From the NCBI GenBank assembly GCA_905221605.1, contig CAJNDS010002393.1:60001-124000 (forward strand): 64,000 nt of DNA, read 5' to 3'. The position numbers and the translations under genes were made by a program. The DNA comes from Symbiodinium natans. Lineage: Eukaryota > Sar > Dinophyceae > Suessiales > Symbiodiniaceae. Of the stretch, positions 1-12,500 are shown one piece after another. The number at the start of each line of letters is the position of its first letter. The stretch's first letter is position 1. A model generated the notes under the pieces. That model worked only from the letters and a program-made list of their open reading frames with translations, did not search any database and was not told the DNA's origin.

Positions 1-397
1 AGGGTTTAGGGTTGGCCCTTATTCCCTTTTTTTTGGCGGGGGTGGGTGGGGGTTTGGCTTGTCCTCTTGCGACCTTTTTGCAAAAAGTAATGCAAATACT
101 GGTCTGCCCTGCCAAAAAACAAGAAGCTGTTGTCACATAGTCGGGAGCAGTCCAACCCACGCGGGGGGTTTGTGAAACATATGCGGGGGGGGGTGGGGGG
201 GGGGGGGGGGGGGGGGGGGGGTGGGGGTGGGGGGTGGGGTTAGGTCCCCTTTAATTTAAGCTAGAATCATAGCAATACGAATATTGGCAATAAATAATAA
301 GATCAGAATTAAGAAAATAGTGAGGAAAACGATATATAAAGCAGCTAGAAGAACAGTACTAAGAACAAGAGTAAGAATTCTTGAAAGTAGCAATAAC

Positions 398-438
<41 letters not shown>

Positions 439-502
439 TTAATATCATAGAAGTAGGCCCAACCCTGACCTGCGTGAGAGCATGTTGCTGCACGCCCTTG
501 AG

Positions 503-570
503 GTCCATCGAGCCTCCAAGGGGACCCTTCTCTGGAGGGACGGCCGTGATCCTCTCAGGCCCACTGAGCG
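503..570 (+). CDS. Exon, IPT/TIG domain start
   Basis: Acceptor AG at 501-502. The frame reads SIEPPRGPFSGGTAVILSG, the typical opening of an IPT/TIG immunoglobulin-like fold (I.P..GP..GGT.V...G). It ends where TTTAGGG repeats begin, so the donor is probably within GGGTTTAGG at 570-573. Confidence 0.6.
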
Positions 571-3500
571 GGTTTAGGGTTTGCGGTTTCGGGTTTCCCC
601 CCGCTTTCACAAGCGACGCTGGAGTTTAGGCTGGTTTTCGAACCCTCAGCCCTAATTACTGATGAAAGCAAGCGCGCGCTCGCGCGCGCGAGGTTCAGGG
701 TTTCTAGATCCGAGCCTCGCAGGCCAAGGCGCGAATGAGGGGTGAAAGCCGCAGCATAGCCTGAAGGGCCGGCCGCAACCCTTGGGTGTAGGGTTTAGGG
801 TTTAGGGTTTAGGGTTTAGGGTTTCAGGTTTGGAGTTTAGGGTTTAGGGTTTAGGGTCTTGTTCGCCACCGCCTCCCTACCCCCTTGTTCTATCACAGGC
901 TTCGGGCTAGCAATGTAGAAAATGCCCAACATACCGTGAACACCCAAACCTAAACCCCCCTAAACTCTAAACCCTCAATCTTCAACCCTAAACCCTAAAC
1001 CCTAAACCCCAAACCCTAAACCCCAAACCCCAAAACCACAACCCAAGTCTTTGCAAGGCCGTGGCTTCCTCTGCAACGGCACGAGCGCCGCGCAAGACAT
1101 CTCCGTGGCGCTGAGGAACGCCACCTGTGCTCGCTGGCCCGCAGTTTTTTGTTGGGGGGTTTAACGTTTAGGGTTTTGGGGGGTAGGGTTTGGGGTTTAG
1201 GGTTTTGGGTTTTGGGTTTCGTGTTTCGGGTTTAGGGTTTAGGGGTTGAGGTCTAAGTTAGGGTTCTAGGGTTTAGGGGTTGGCAAACCCGAAGCCCCAG
1301 GCCCTGCCACCCTAAACCCTAAGTCCGAAACCCTAGGCCTTCTTGTCGGGTTTAGGGTTTAGAGTTTAGGGTTTGAGAGTCTCCAAATGTTGATGTGGAG
1401 GTTGATCTAAGTCATGGGGTTTTCTGCGAGTTCTACTGCTCTGCATTCCTCAACGCTTATGACATTCAGGGCTTTGGGGCCCTCAGCACTTTTTTCCGGG
1501 ACTCTAGGGAGTGTTCGTGCTTGTTTTGCCGATGAGGTTTGTTGTCATCTGTTGGCTATTGTTCGGGTGCCTGTGCTTGGCTTGCTGACTGGGCAGCGCA
1601 GACGGTTTGCGCGGAAGAGGTATGAGTTGGGATGTTCACCCATATACAAACAGTCCTGAATCGGCATTTAGCGGGGATGACACCCTAAACCCTAAACCCT
1701 AAACCCTAAACCCTAAACCCTAAACCCTAAACCCTAAACCCTAAACCCTAAACCCTAAACCCTAAACCCTAAACCCTAAACCCTAAAGTTTAAGGGGGAA
1801 CATCGAAAGGTATTAGTGTTGGTTCGGCCTCGGAGACGTAGGCCTGATATTGCATCTCTCCTCCACACTGGGAGGCACGGTTACCCCTAAAACGTCACCC
1901 CGCAAGGCCTAAACCCTTCTAACGGCCCTAAATCCTAAACCCTAAACCCTAAACCCTAAACCCTAAACCCTAAACCCTAAACCCTAAACCCCTAAGCCCT
2001 CAGCCCGAAACCCTAACCCCTAAACATTGCATGGCTCGTAGCTGTCTGGTTCGTGTTCTTCTATTCCAGGTCCAGGGCTCTGATGGGGAGGAAAGTGGTG
2101 CCATGTTCTCTCCACCGCCAGCTGTGTCTTGATGCTGACTTGCTGCACAACATCAGCGGGAGGGCCGGCCTTCCGGCAAGAACTATCGAGAGCACTACCG
2201 GCACCACGGAACACAGCGAGGAACACGAGGAGGCTGCCGGCCGACGTGAAAGACTGAAGCGGCGGAGAACTCGACAGCTGCAAGACTTTCTTCAAAGGCA
2301 TGGATGTTCAAGAGTATGTGAGCCACTGACTGCTGGAGGCTGCTGCTTCTTCTTCCCCCGGCCACGCATCTACCCCATCCACAAAGCAGCCATGTTGGGG
2401 GACCCTGAGATGGTGCGCTTATTGCTGCAGGCAAAGGCGGATCCGCTCCAAAAGACTTCGCGTGGGCACACGGCCGCTGACGTGGCCAAAGCCGCGGATA
2501 GGGGTGGCTCGCACCAATATGCTCTGCATCTACTGCAGAATGACGTGCAGGTCCTGAACATACGCGAGGTGTTTGAAGTGACTCAGCCTGTACGCCGGAC
2601 GGCATTTTTCAACATCACCTGAGTTTTCTTCGGCGGAGCCTGGGGCAGATGGGTTTAGGGTTCAGGGTTTAGGGTTGATGACTTTCAAAAGTGCCATTCG
2701 ATGCCCGTCACTGCCCGCTGAAGGAATGCCCTGCTGAACCGACAAGCGGCAAATCTTAAGTCTTGAACGATATTTATGAATCATCAATCCGCGTGAAATG
2801 ACAGAACATATTCTTCTTGGCAATATCAACGAGAATGACAATTACCCAAGCAGGTTCATGGTGTCAGCCCCTAGGACCTTGTCTTAGGCACCACGGATGG
2901 AGTTCCATTCGTCGTGGAATTCAATACCGACCTTGCAGGGGCCAACTAACTTCGTGTCAGCGGTCAGGGTTTGAAATCCACCAAATTTCAAGCGATCCCT
3001 TCATATTCATGATGTACCCTTGAGCATTTAGAAGTCCATGTCGCCACGGCTCCCTAGACAACCTTCAGCCCTAAACCCTAAACCCGAAACCCTAAACCCG
3101 AAACCTAAACCCTAAATCCTAAACCCTAAACCCGAAACCCTAAACCCGAAACCTAAACCCTAAATCTTAAACCCTAAACCCGAAACCCTAAACCCTAAAT
3201 CCTAAACCACAAACCCCAAAGCCCTAGCCTGACACTACAAGGGCTTCCAAAGGAGACGTGGAATGACATTGGGCGCATCCGTTCCGCAATTTCCAAAGGG
3301 ACGGGGCCTGTTGATGTGGCTGTCAAGGTGGCGGTGAGGGTCTAGGGTTTAGGGTTTAGGGTTGAGGGTTTAGGGTTTAGGGTTTAGGGTTTAGGGTTTA
3401 GGGTTAAGGGAAGCTGCATCTTTGGAAGCAGTGACATCGTCCCAGACGGCGTGAGTGGGCTGCGGCAGGCAGTGAGCAGGGCACCAACTGAGATCCGAAG

Positions 3501-6500
3501 CCATCCAAGCACAACCCCAAACCCCAAACCCTAAACCCCAAACCCCAAACCCTAAACCCTAAACCCTAAACCCTAAACCCTTTGGGGGACACTGATTGCC
3601 TGGAGCGAAGCCCAGGTCCCTTTCTTTCGTTCCACAGTCCCTCCTGGCTCTTGCTCGGCCTGCTAGTGCAAATGCGGCTCTTCCGCGCGCAGCCTTCTGC
3701 GCGGAATGTTATCATAGGGCTTCGGGTTTAGGGTTTAGGGTTGAGGGTTTCGGGTTTAGGGTTTCGGGTTTAGGGTTTAAGGTTTAGGGTTTAGGGTTTC
3801 GGGTTTAGGGTTGAGGGTTTTGGGGCCTTAGGGTTCTGGCAGCTGAAACAGCTGCCTGTGTTCACGGGTGCTCCAATGCAGCACCTGCCAATGCTTGGCA
3901 CAATGCACACGTGGAGCAGAACATGCTGCCACCGTCACCGCGGTCTGTTGCGCTTTCGAGCCTGACGACAAGAAAGACGCTCCCGGGGCCCATGCAGCGT
4001 GCCTTGATGTACCCCAGCGGCTTACGAAGGGCAGTCGCCTTCTGTCTACACTTGCCTAACCGTATCGCTGTTGAGCTAAACAGGCATCTTTAGGGAATAG
4101 AGATGTAGGGTCCGGAGATCAGAGTGCAGCCGCGGCAGCCTCAACAATGAGATAAGAAGATCTTTGACGGAATTTTGGAAAGACCAAGGTCGTGACGTCA
4201 GCAACAGATTCCGAGATCCACTGCACCACCGGCGCCGCCACGGCAATGGGAGGGGATGCAGTGCCTGACGCGGCCCGGCTGGAAGTGGGGGGGGGGGTGG
4301 GGGGGGCTTCACGGGATTCCCTGAAGATCCGTTCCTGAGGGCCCTGATCCCCAACCTCCACACCACTTCGACTAAAATTTTCAGCCCTTAACTGCAGAAT
4401 GCAGCCTTTGAGCCAGGTTCTTGGCCTTGAGCCTTGAGTTCGTTGCACTCTCTGAGGTGTTCGTGGTCGGGTGCGGCAAGTCACTGAGCGCTGCTTGACA
4501 TCCCATCAGGGCCCTGGAAGGTACAGTACCAGTACACCTTAGGCGTCTCCCAGTCGGAGAATCGCCTCACCCTAGTAGTAACCACCTCCTAGAACACCAA
4601 TGAGCAACAGCAATGTTCGGAACAGCAAGCGGATGTCCATAGATGTATGTAGTACATGGCTGAAGGACAACATGTTCCACGATCATAGTATAAGCGCCCA
4701 TGGGGGAAGATTGCATTCGGAGGCTGGGCCTTTCATACTTGGGGGGAAGGAACTCCTCGTAGGATTTCACAAGGAGGTATTGGTGAACTGGCAAATCCTA
4801 CATAATCCCAAACCCCAAAATCCCCAAGCCCCAAACCTTAAACCCCAACTCCTCGACCCTATAAACCCCCACATAAACCCCCAAACCCCCAAACCCCCTG
4901 GAGCTGCCGGGACTTTGGGTGTTGGGACTCTGGCAACGGACCCCTAAGTCCAGGTTCAGGCCGCTTAGGGTTTCGGGTTTAGGGTTTAACAGGGCTTTTG
5001 GTTTGGAGGCAGGGAGGGAGGAGGGGGGCAGAGAGGGACGGAGAGAGAGAGAGAGAGAGAGACCTAGCCTGCATGATTCTCTGCCAGGCCCCGCGCCACG
5101 CCCCTACCCGAGACTCAAAGAAATGCCGATCACCTGATAGCGCCAGGTAGCACCACCCTAAAACCCTAAACCCGACACCTTAAACCCTAAACCCTACACC
5201 CTACACCCTAAACAAGGCAACTTCGGCGACCTTCACCTATGTGAGCCGCTGGTCTGAGCCATCTGATTGGCCCTTCGGCGAGCCCCCAATCTCCGTGCCA
5301 CAGACTTGGATTCCGCCAGGCACAAGTGGGGGTTGCCTAGGTTTAGGGTTTAGGGTTTAGGGTTTAGGGTTTAGGGTTTAGGGATATTCGGGTCCCCCTA
5401 ATATACCCCCCAACATAGTATAATCCTTACAAGGGTACCTCTATTCTCGGAAACCCTCAAGAGGCCCACGCGACCACTGCCACTACGAACCAAAAACTGG
5501 CAGCAGCTAGATCCGCAAGCCCTGACAAGCCGAAATCGCGAGTTGACAGAGATGGCGTCTGGCGTCTGGAGCTGTCGGTTTAGGGTTTGGGTCTAGGGTT
5601 TAGGATTCCGGGGTTGAAGGGGGATCAGAAGGCCTTCGCCCTACCCGAGACACACATTATTGTAGATGACCTACGAATCCTACACAAGGGGCGTTTATGC
5701 AAGAACCTACAGCGCTTAGCCCTGAACCCTGAACCCTAAACCTTAAAGTAGGTTTTGGATTCTTCAGGTAACTCGGGCACAGTTTTCGGCGCGGTAGTTT
5801 ATCCGGAGGCCCCTCCTTATTGTTGTTCTCATCGCTGGGTAGGGGAAAATTGGCTTCGTTTCAAGTTTTGGTGAGTCCTGTTTGGGATGCTGTTGATAAA
5901 GAGCCGATCTCATATCCTTTGGGCTTAGCTTTTCAAGACACCTTGAAACCCTCCCCCCTTCTTGTTTGGAGCTTCCGCCCTGCGTAGCCTGCGTAGCCTG
6001 CGTAGCCTGCGTAGCCTGCGTAGCCTGCGTAGCCTGCGTAGCCTGCGTAGCCTGCGTAGCCTGCGTACCCTGCGTACCCTGCGTACCCTGCGTACCCTAA
6101 AACCTGAAACCTAAACCCTAAACCCTAAACCCTATAAACCCTAAACCCTAAACCCTAAACACCCTAACCCCTAAACCCTAAACCCTAAACCCTAAACCCT
6201 AAACCCTAAACCCTAAACCCTAAACCCTAAACCCTAAACAACGCGCCAGGGAGCCATGTGATCCTGGATGCGCAAACCGAGCCTCTGGGCCTCCTGCGTC
6301 TCGAGGGCCGCTTAGACCTCGACCTCGAGGCTGAGGCGGCGCAAGCCCAGCGCCCTAAACCCTAAGCCCTATAAGCCCTAAACCCCAAACACTAAACCCT
6401 AAGCCCTAAGCCCTAAAACCCGAAACCCTAAACCCGAAACCCGAAACCCGAAACCCGAAACCCTAAGACCCAGAGCTTTGAGGGTTTTAGGGTTTGGGGT

Positions 6501-9500
6501 TCTGGGGGTTTGGGGTTCTGGGGTTGAGGGTTGAGAGTTTAGGGTCGGGGTATAGAGTCGAGGGTTTTTGGGCTTAGGTGTTTGTGCATCTCCTTGTGGT
6601 TTACAGAGTTTGCGGTCTTGTGGTTTTGGACCCTCTGCCACCCTAAAACTAAGCGCAAAACCCGAAGCCCTAAAGCCCAAACCGAGCCTCTGTTTAGGCA
6701 GAGTTTAGGGTTTAGGGTGTAGGGATAGGGTTCTCCGAATGGGCCGCTGCCCCACTCATCACCCGTGGCATATGGCCATCATCTAGACAAGCACATTCTG
6801 GGAACCTCCAACTCCCCCGCAATTGAGAATACTCCTTAAGTTCTATCCAGGGTCCCACGATGATGTTGGGGATATTCCTTAATTCAGGGGTTTTAGAAGT
6901 TCTGGCTCAAGGTCTCGCAAGGAAGGCTGTAAATGGGGGGTTGTTTGGATTCCAGGGTTCAGGGTTGGGGTGACACTAAACCCCCAAGCCCTCAAGCCCT
7001 CAGCCTAAACCCCCAAAAGCATCCAACCCTGAATTCCAGGCCCCAGTTGAGAGCACCAAGATACGTAGTCTGTGTGGCTGGCCTGCAGGACCTAAGCCTG
7101 CGTGCCGAGCGGATCTGGGTGCGCGGAGGTCGGGGAAGACCGTTTTAGTTGGAGGTTCCGGGCACTTGTAGCGCCATCTGTCACTGTCCGGATAAGAAGC
7201 CTAAGTCCTCCCTAGGGTATAAGTAGACTTCTAACTGGGTAGGGGTGCAAAGGAAGCGAGGTCGTGAAGGGCCTTCAGGCCGAAGTACATCGAATCACTC
7301 AACCCCAAGACCCGAAGCATTTCGTAGGGCCTCCGCTCCAGGGGTTTAGGGTTGAAGGTTTAGGGTTTAGGGTTTAGCAGGCAGTGCTTGGACCTCAGAA
7401 TGTGGAATCTCCCGTCCCCTCACCGTTGGAGTTCTAAAGGCTCTGAAAGTCGATACATGTAAAAAGACGGTATAAGGGTAAGATTGGGATGTTCCCCCTT
7501 ATGCTAACAGTCCTTGAATCCAAAACCCAGCCCACTAAAGCCCAACCCTTCAATGGCTGCTCCCTGAACCCAAAACCCAAAACCCTAAGCCTGAAACCCA
7601 AAACCCCAACCCTAAACCCTGAACCCTAAACCCGAAACCCTAAGCCGTAAACCCTAACCCCCACAACCCGAAGCATCCCTCCATCCCAGGGGAGCTGATG
7701 GCGGAGCCGGCCGTGGAAGCGGCGACAAACACAACAAGGCCCAGAAGTTGGGGGGGTTAAGGTGTTTAGGGTTCAGGGTGAAGAGGTTTATGGTTTAGGG
7801 TGAAGGGGTTTAGGGTTTAGGGGTTCAGGGTTTATAGGGTTTAGGGTTTCGGAGGTTGAAGGGTTTAGGGTTCAGGGTTTAGGGTTTAGGGTTCGGGTGA
7901 CCATTGTGTGGTACTCTACATGCTAGAATCCAAACCCCGACAACATGGCCCATAGTTTTTGGGTCAGCATCTAGTGAGTACGGTTGAAAGGGTCGGGCCC
8001 AGGAAGCCTGCTTGGTTGAGTCATTGTCAAAGCTTGGTTCTTGCGAGGTGAATGGTCTAAGAACCCTAACAACCATTTTTCTTGTAACCTTTGCAGTTCA
8101 AATATCCTCGTCTCCTTTCTCGCTGTCTGGGGCTGAGGGTTCAGGGGCCTTCCCTGCGTGACTTCCTGAACCCAAGCCCCACATCTGACCATAGCCAGGC
8201 TCACACGGCAGTCAGCGAACTTCTCGATCGTCATGACTCCGGCCACCGTCACGATGGAGGCTCTCCGGCGGGGTTTCTAAAGCTATCAGGGTGACTAGGA
8301 GTATGAGGGTTCTTGGGGTTATTCGGGTTATTCTGGTGCACATGTCCTGCTCTTGCGAGTCTCACTTCCATCAGAGTCTCTGGCTGGATTGACGGTCGTT
8401 GCTACTGCGACGATTTGCCCGGCTCAGAATGGAACTGCGATCGCGAGGGTGGGAGCTTGAGGTTTTGGGCTTAGAGTTCGTGGTTTAAACTCAGTCCACC
8501 CTAGAAGCCGCATCAGCCCTTTAAACCCTATAGGCCCTAAACCCTAAGACCCTGAGACCCTAAGACCCTAAACCCGAGACTCTAAACCCTAAACCCTGAA
8601 CCGTAGACCCTAAACCCTAAATCCTAAACCCTAAACCCTAACCTTGTAATCTACAAGGAACCCAGAAGCTCCTACTGGACGTGCCAGGTGATGCCGGCTC
8701 CGATTGAAGTTCCAGGCAGCCTGACGGAAGGTTTCCAGCTCGTGGCTGTAGGTTTTAGGGTTAGGGTTTAGGGTTCTAATCTAGGGTTTAGGGTTTAGGT
8801 TTGGGGTTTAGGGTTTAGGGTTTAGGGTTTAGGGTTTCGGGCTAGGAGGTTCTTCAGCGGTTTCGGGCCTCAGGCCTTCAGGGTCCAGGGTACTTTCAAC
8901 TCCTCAACCCTAAGCCCTGAGGGGGTTTAGGGTTTAGGGGTTTAGGGGTTTAGGGGCTTGGGGTTTAGGGTTTAGGGTTTGGGGTTTAGGGTTTAGGTTT
9001 AGGGTAGCCAAGGTGTGCCGCTCTACGGCCTCACTGTGACCAACCGTTTCGATTCCACATCGCCATGGCCATCGGGGCTCGGGCGTGAGCGCGCCCGCGA
9101 TTGGGGTTTAGGGTGTAGGGTTTAGGGTTCTAGGGTTCTAGGGTTTGGGGTTTAGGGTTCTAGGGTTCCGGGTGGAGGGTTTAGGGTTCAGCGGAACCCT
9201 TGAGAGTTTACGAGTCCTTCGAGGGGTTTGGAGGGTTTAAAAGCGTTTCTGGGACTTCTAGGGATTCTAGAGTTTTCAGGGCTTTAGGCTTTTTGGTTTT
9301 TTTTTTTCTGTGAGTTGGCTTGGGGCATGAGAGTAGCTGCAGCAGTTTGTCATTTGCCTATTCCTTAGTCATAAATTCAATGTTGGTTCTAAACTTGGCT
9401 TCCGACACCCTCAAGCCCTAAACCCCAATGCCGTAAGGCCCTAACGTCAAAACGCCTAAACCTTCAGCCCGAAACCCTACTCCTCAAAGTCCGAAACGCC

Positions 9501-12500
9501 TGAGTTTCAGACCCTACTTGAATGCTCGTGGGTAGTTTGCTGCCAACTACACCCTAAACCCGAAACCCGAAACCCTAAACCCCATAAGTCCAAGGCCTCC
9601 TACTGCGGGGCAGCGGATCGACCCTGGCGCGTGGAGCCAAGCTGGAGAGTCCAGCTACCAGTGGCAGCCATGTGCCTGGGAGCCGAGGGTTAGGGTTTAG
9701 GGTTTAGGGTTTTAGGGTTTAGGGTTTAGGGTGTAGGGTTTAGGGTTTAGGGTTTAGGGTTGAGGGTTGAGGGTTGAGGGTTTAGGGGTTAGGGTTTAGG
9801 GTTCAGGGTTCAGGGTTCAGGGTTTAAATGGGCTTAGGGTTTAAAGGGGCTTGGGGTTTGCGAAGTTTCTGTTTTGGGGTTTAGCGTTTCGGGTTCCTCT
9901 GAGGGCGTGTTTGTGTGTATAAGTGGGTTAAGGTTAAGGGGTTGTCAAAACCCATCAAGTTAAGAACCTTTTTTAATGCCCCCAAAGCCCCCAACCCGAT
10001 GTTTAAGCCTTACACCCCAAACCCCAAACCCCAAACCCTAAACCCCTAACCCTAAACCCTAAACCCTAAAACCTAAAAAACCCTAAACCCCTAACCTAAA
10101 CAGGTGCTGAGGCTTGAGTCGGCCATCGACATCGTTCCCGGTGAGCAGGTCCTTGTCATGGGCGGAACCAGCGCCCCGGTAGAGGAGCACGTGCGCGACT
10201 CAGATGTGAGACCCGGGTTTAGGGTTTAGGGTTTAGGGTTTAGGGTTTAGGGTTGAAGGTGCACTGTCTTGCAGTTCGGAAGGTCGTGGCGGCATTGGAG
10301 GAAGATGGGCGCCTCCTGGTGTGCCCTGGACTTTCCAACAGCCGAAGGGTAGCTACATGGTCCCTGAATATGCTAAGGGTTTAGGTTTTAGGCTTTAGGG
10401 CTTAGGGTTTAGGGTTTGGGGTTTGGGGTTTGGGGTTAGGGTTCAGGGTTTAGGGTTTAGGGTTTAGGGTTTAGGGTTTAGGGTTTAGGGTTTAGGGTTT
10501 AGGGTTTAGGGTTTAGGGTTTAGGGTTTAGGGTTTAGGGTTTAGGGTTTAGGGTTTAGGGTTTAGGGCGACACGGTCCCTGAATATGGTCCTTTACTTTC
10601 TTTAAAGGGTTCTGAAGTATGGGCGCCTGGGTTGTATAGGGTATATGAGGGCTATAGGAGTCCGCTTTAAGGGAGAAGCAGCTCCTAGGTCGAGCAGTTG
10701 GAGTATCACTGTCCTAATTCGTATTAGCCCTAAACCCTAGACCTGAACCCTAAACCTTGAACCTTCTAGTGAACTAACAACAGCCCTACAACCTCGGCAT
10801 TTCACTTGCAATCCCTTCCCTTTCTTTAGGGATAGGCTGCCGAAAAAAAACCAATCAAGCCAACACCCTAAACTCCAAACCCCAAACCCCAAACCCCCAA
10901 CCCTATACCCTAAACACCAAACACCCTACATCCCAAACGCTGTCAAAGAAGACTGTAACTACACCCTCACTAAGGCTTACGCAGGCCCAAAGGCAAACCC
11001 TACTTTCAGAACACCCGAACCATCCCCGAGCCAAGCCCCCATCAAACCACGCCAAACATTTAGCAAGCGCCCAAAACAAGCCCTCACTAACCCGACAAAG
11101 CCGTCAATCCTTCACCCTAGAGGCCCCAAACCCTAGAAACCTTTACCATAGACCCTAAACCCGACAGGGCCTCAGCCCACATCCCTTAACCCTAGACCCT
11201 ACAGACCCTCAACCCTCGATCCTAGAAAGCCCTCCACTCTCAATCCTAGAGCCCTAAGCCCCTAAGCCCCAAACCCAAAACCCGAAACCTGAACTCCCAA
11301 ACACTGACCATAACCCCAGGTTGTCAACTCCTCTGCTGTCTGACCGGGAGGGCGGCCTACGGTGGCTTGGCTTTGGGCTTGGGGGTTTAGGATTCGGGTT
11401 TAGTGTTTAGGATTTAGGGGTGTGGAGATTAGGGTGAGGCTGGTTCGGGGTTTTGGGATTATTTTCGAGTTTTGATTTTTTAATGTTTGGGGGTTTGTTG
11501 TTTACTAGTTGGGGTGGGGTTGGGGATTGGGGTTTTAGAGTCTGGGGTTTTGGGCTGCACGGTTTGACCTGTTGGTTTAAGGGTTCGGGGCTTGCGGGTG
11601 TAGGGACTGGTGATGGTCTTTGGGGGGGGCAGGGTGTCGTATTCACGATTGAAGTTTGGGGGCTCACATTTTTTCTAATTGTGGCGGGGAGGCGAATTCA
11701 CACTTCAGGTTTAGGCGTATCGACATTGCTGGCAGGAGCCTGGAAGGAATCCAGCAGGACACGATCCTCAACTTTGGACAGGCCAGAGACGCATGGACAA
11801 GCCCCGCGTTCTGCGTTCCAAATCCCAAAGGTTTAGGGTTCAGGGTTCAGGGTTCAGGGTTTAGGGTTTAGAGTTAAGGGTTTAGTAATTAGGTTTTAGG
11901 GCTTAGGGTTTAGGGTTTAGGGTTTAGGGTTGCAGCCCCGAGCTCAAGTGGAAGATGTTGGCTGGCTTCTCAAAGCGAGCCCTCAGCCCTAAACCCTCAG
12001 CCCCAGATGAATCATCGAATCGTGGTTTTTAAGGGTATGTTAACCTTCACCCTTTCAGCCGTAAAATCTTGAACTTAACCTTCGCAACCCTAAAACACTA
12101 AAGCCCGAAATTGGCCCATTGACTTTTCAACCCCAAACCTTGAAGCCTTCGATCCCCATGAACACCAATCAACTTTTCAGCCCTAAGCCCTAACCCTAAA
12201 GCCCCAAATTGCCAATCAACCTGCTGCCCCACACTGTCAAGCCCTGAATTGCCCTAAATCCTAAACCCTAAACCCTAAACCCCAAACCCTAAACCCTAAA
12301 CCCCAAACCCTTCAGCCCTAAAACCCTAGACCCTGATTCTGCAGGTCGACTTGGCTGCAACCGTGGCCGCCTTGGGTTCTGGCGCCTACTTCTATGGTCA
12401 CTGGGCTGCGCTAGGGTTTAGGGTTTAGGGTTTAGGGTTTTGGGTTTTGGGTTCAGGGTTCATCCGGACTTGTGTGGTCGGTCGATCCAGGGTTCAGGGT

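Noticed and set aside
5981-6097. CRISPR-like array
   Set aside because: Perfect tandem 9-mers without spacers; a minisatellite.
6895-6910. Possible relict of the dinoflagellate spliced leader (TGGCTCAAG)
   Set aside because: Only nine bases match and no coding sequence follows; expected by chance.
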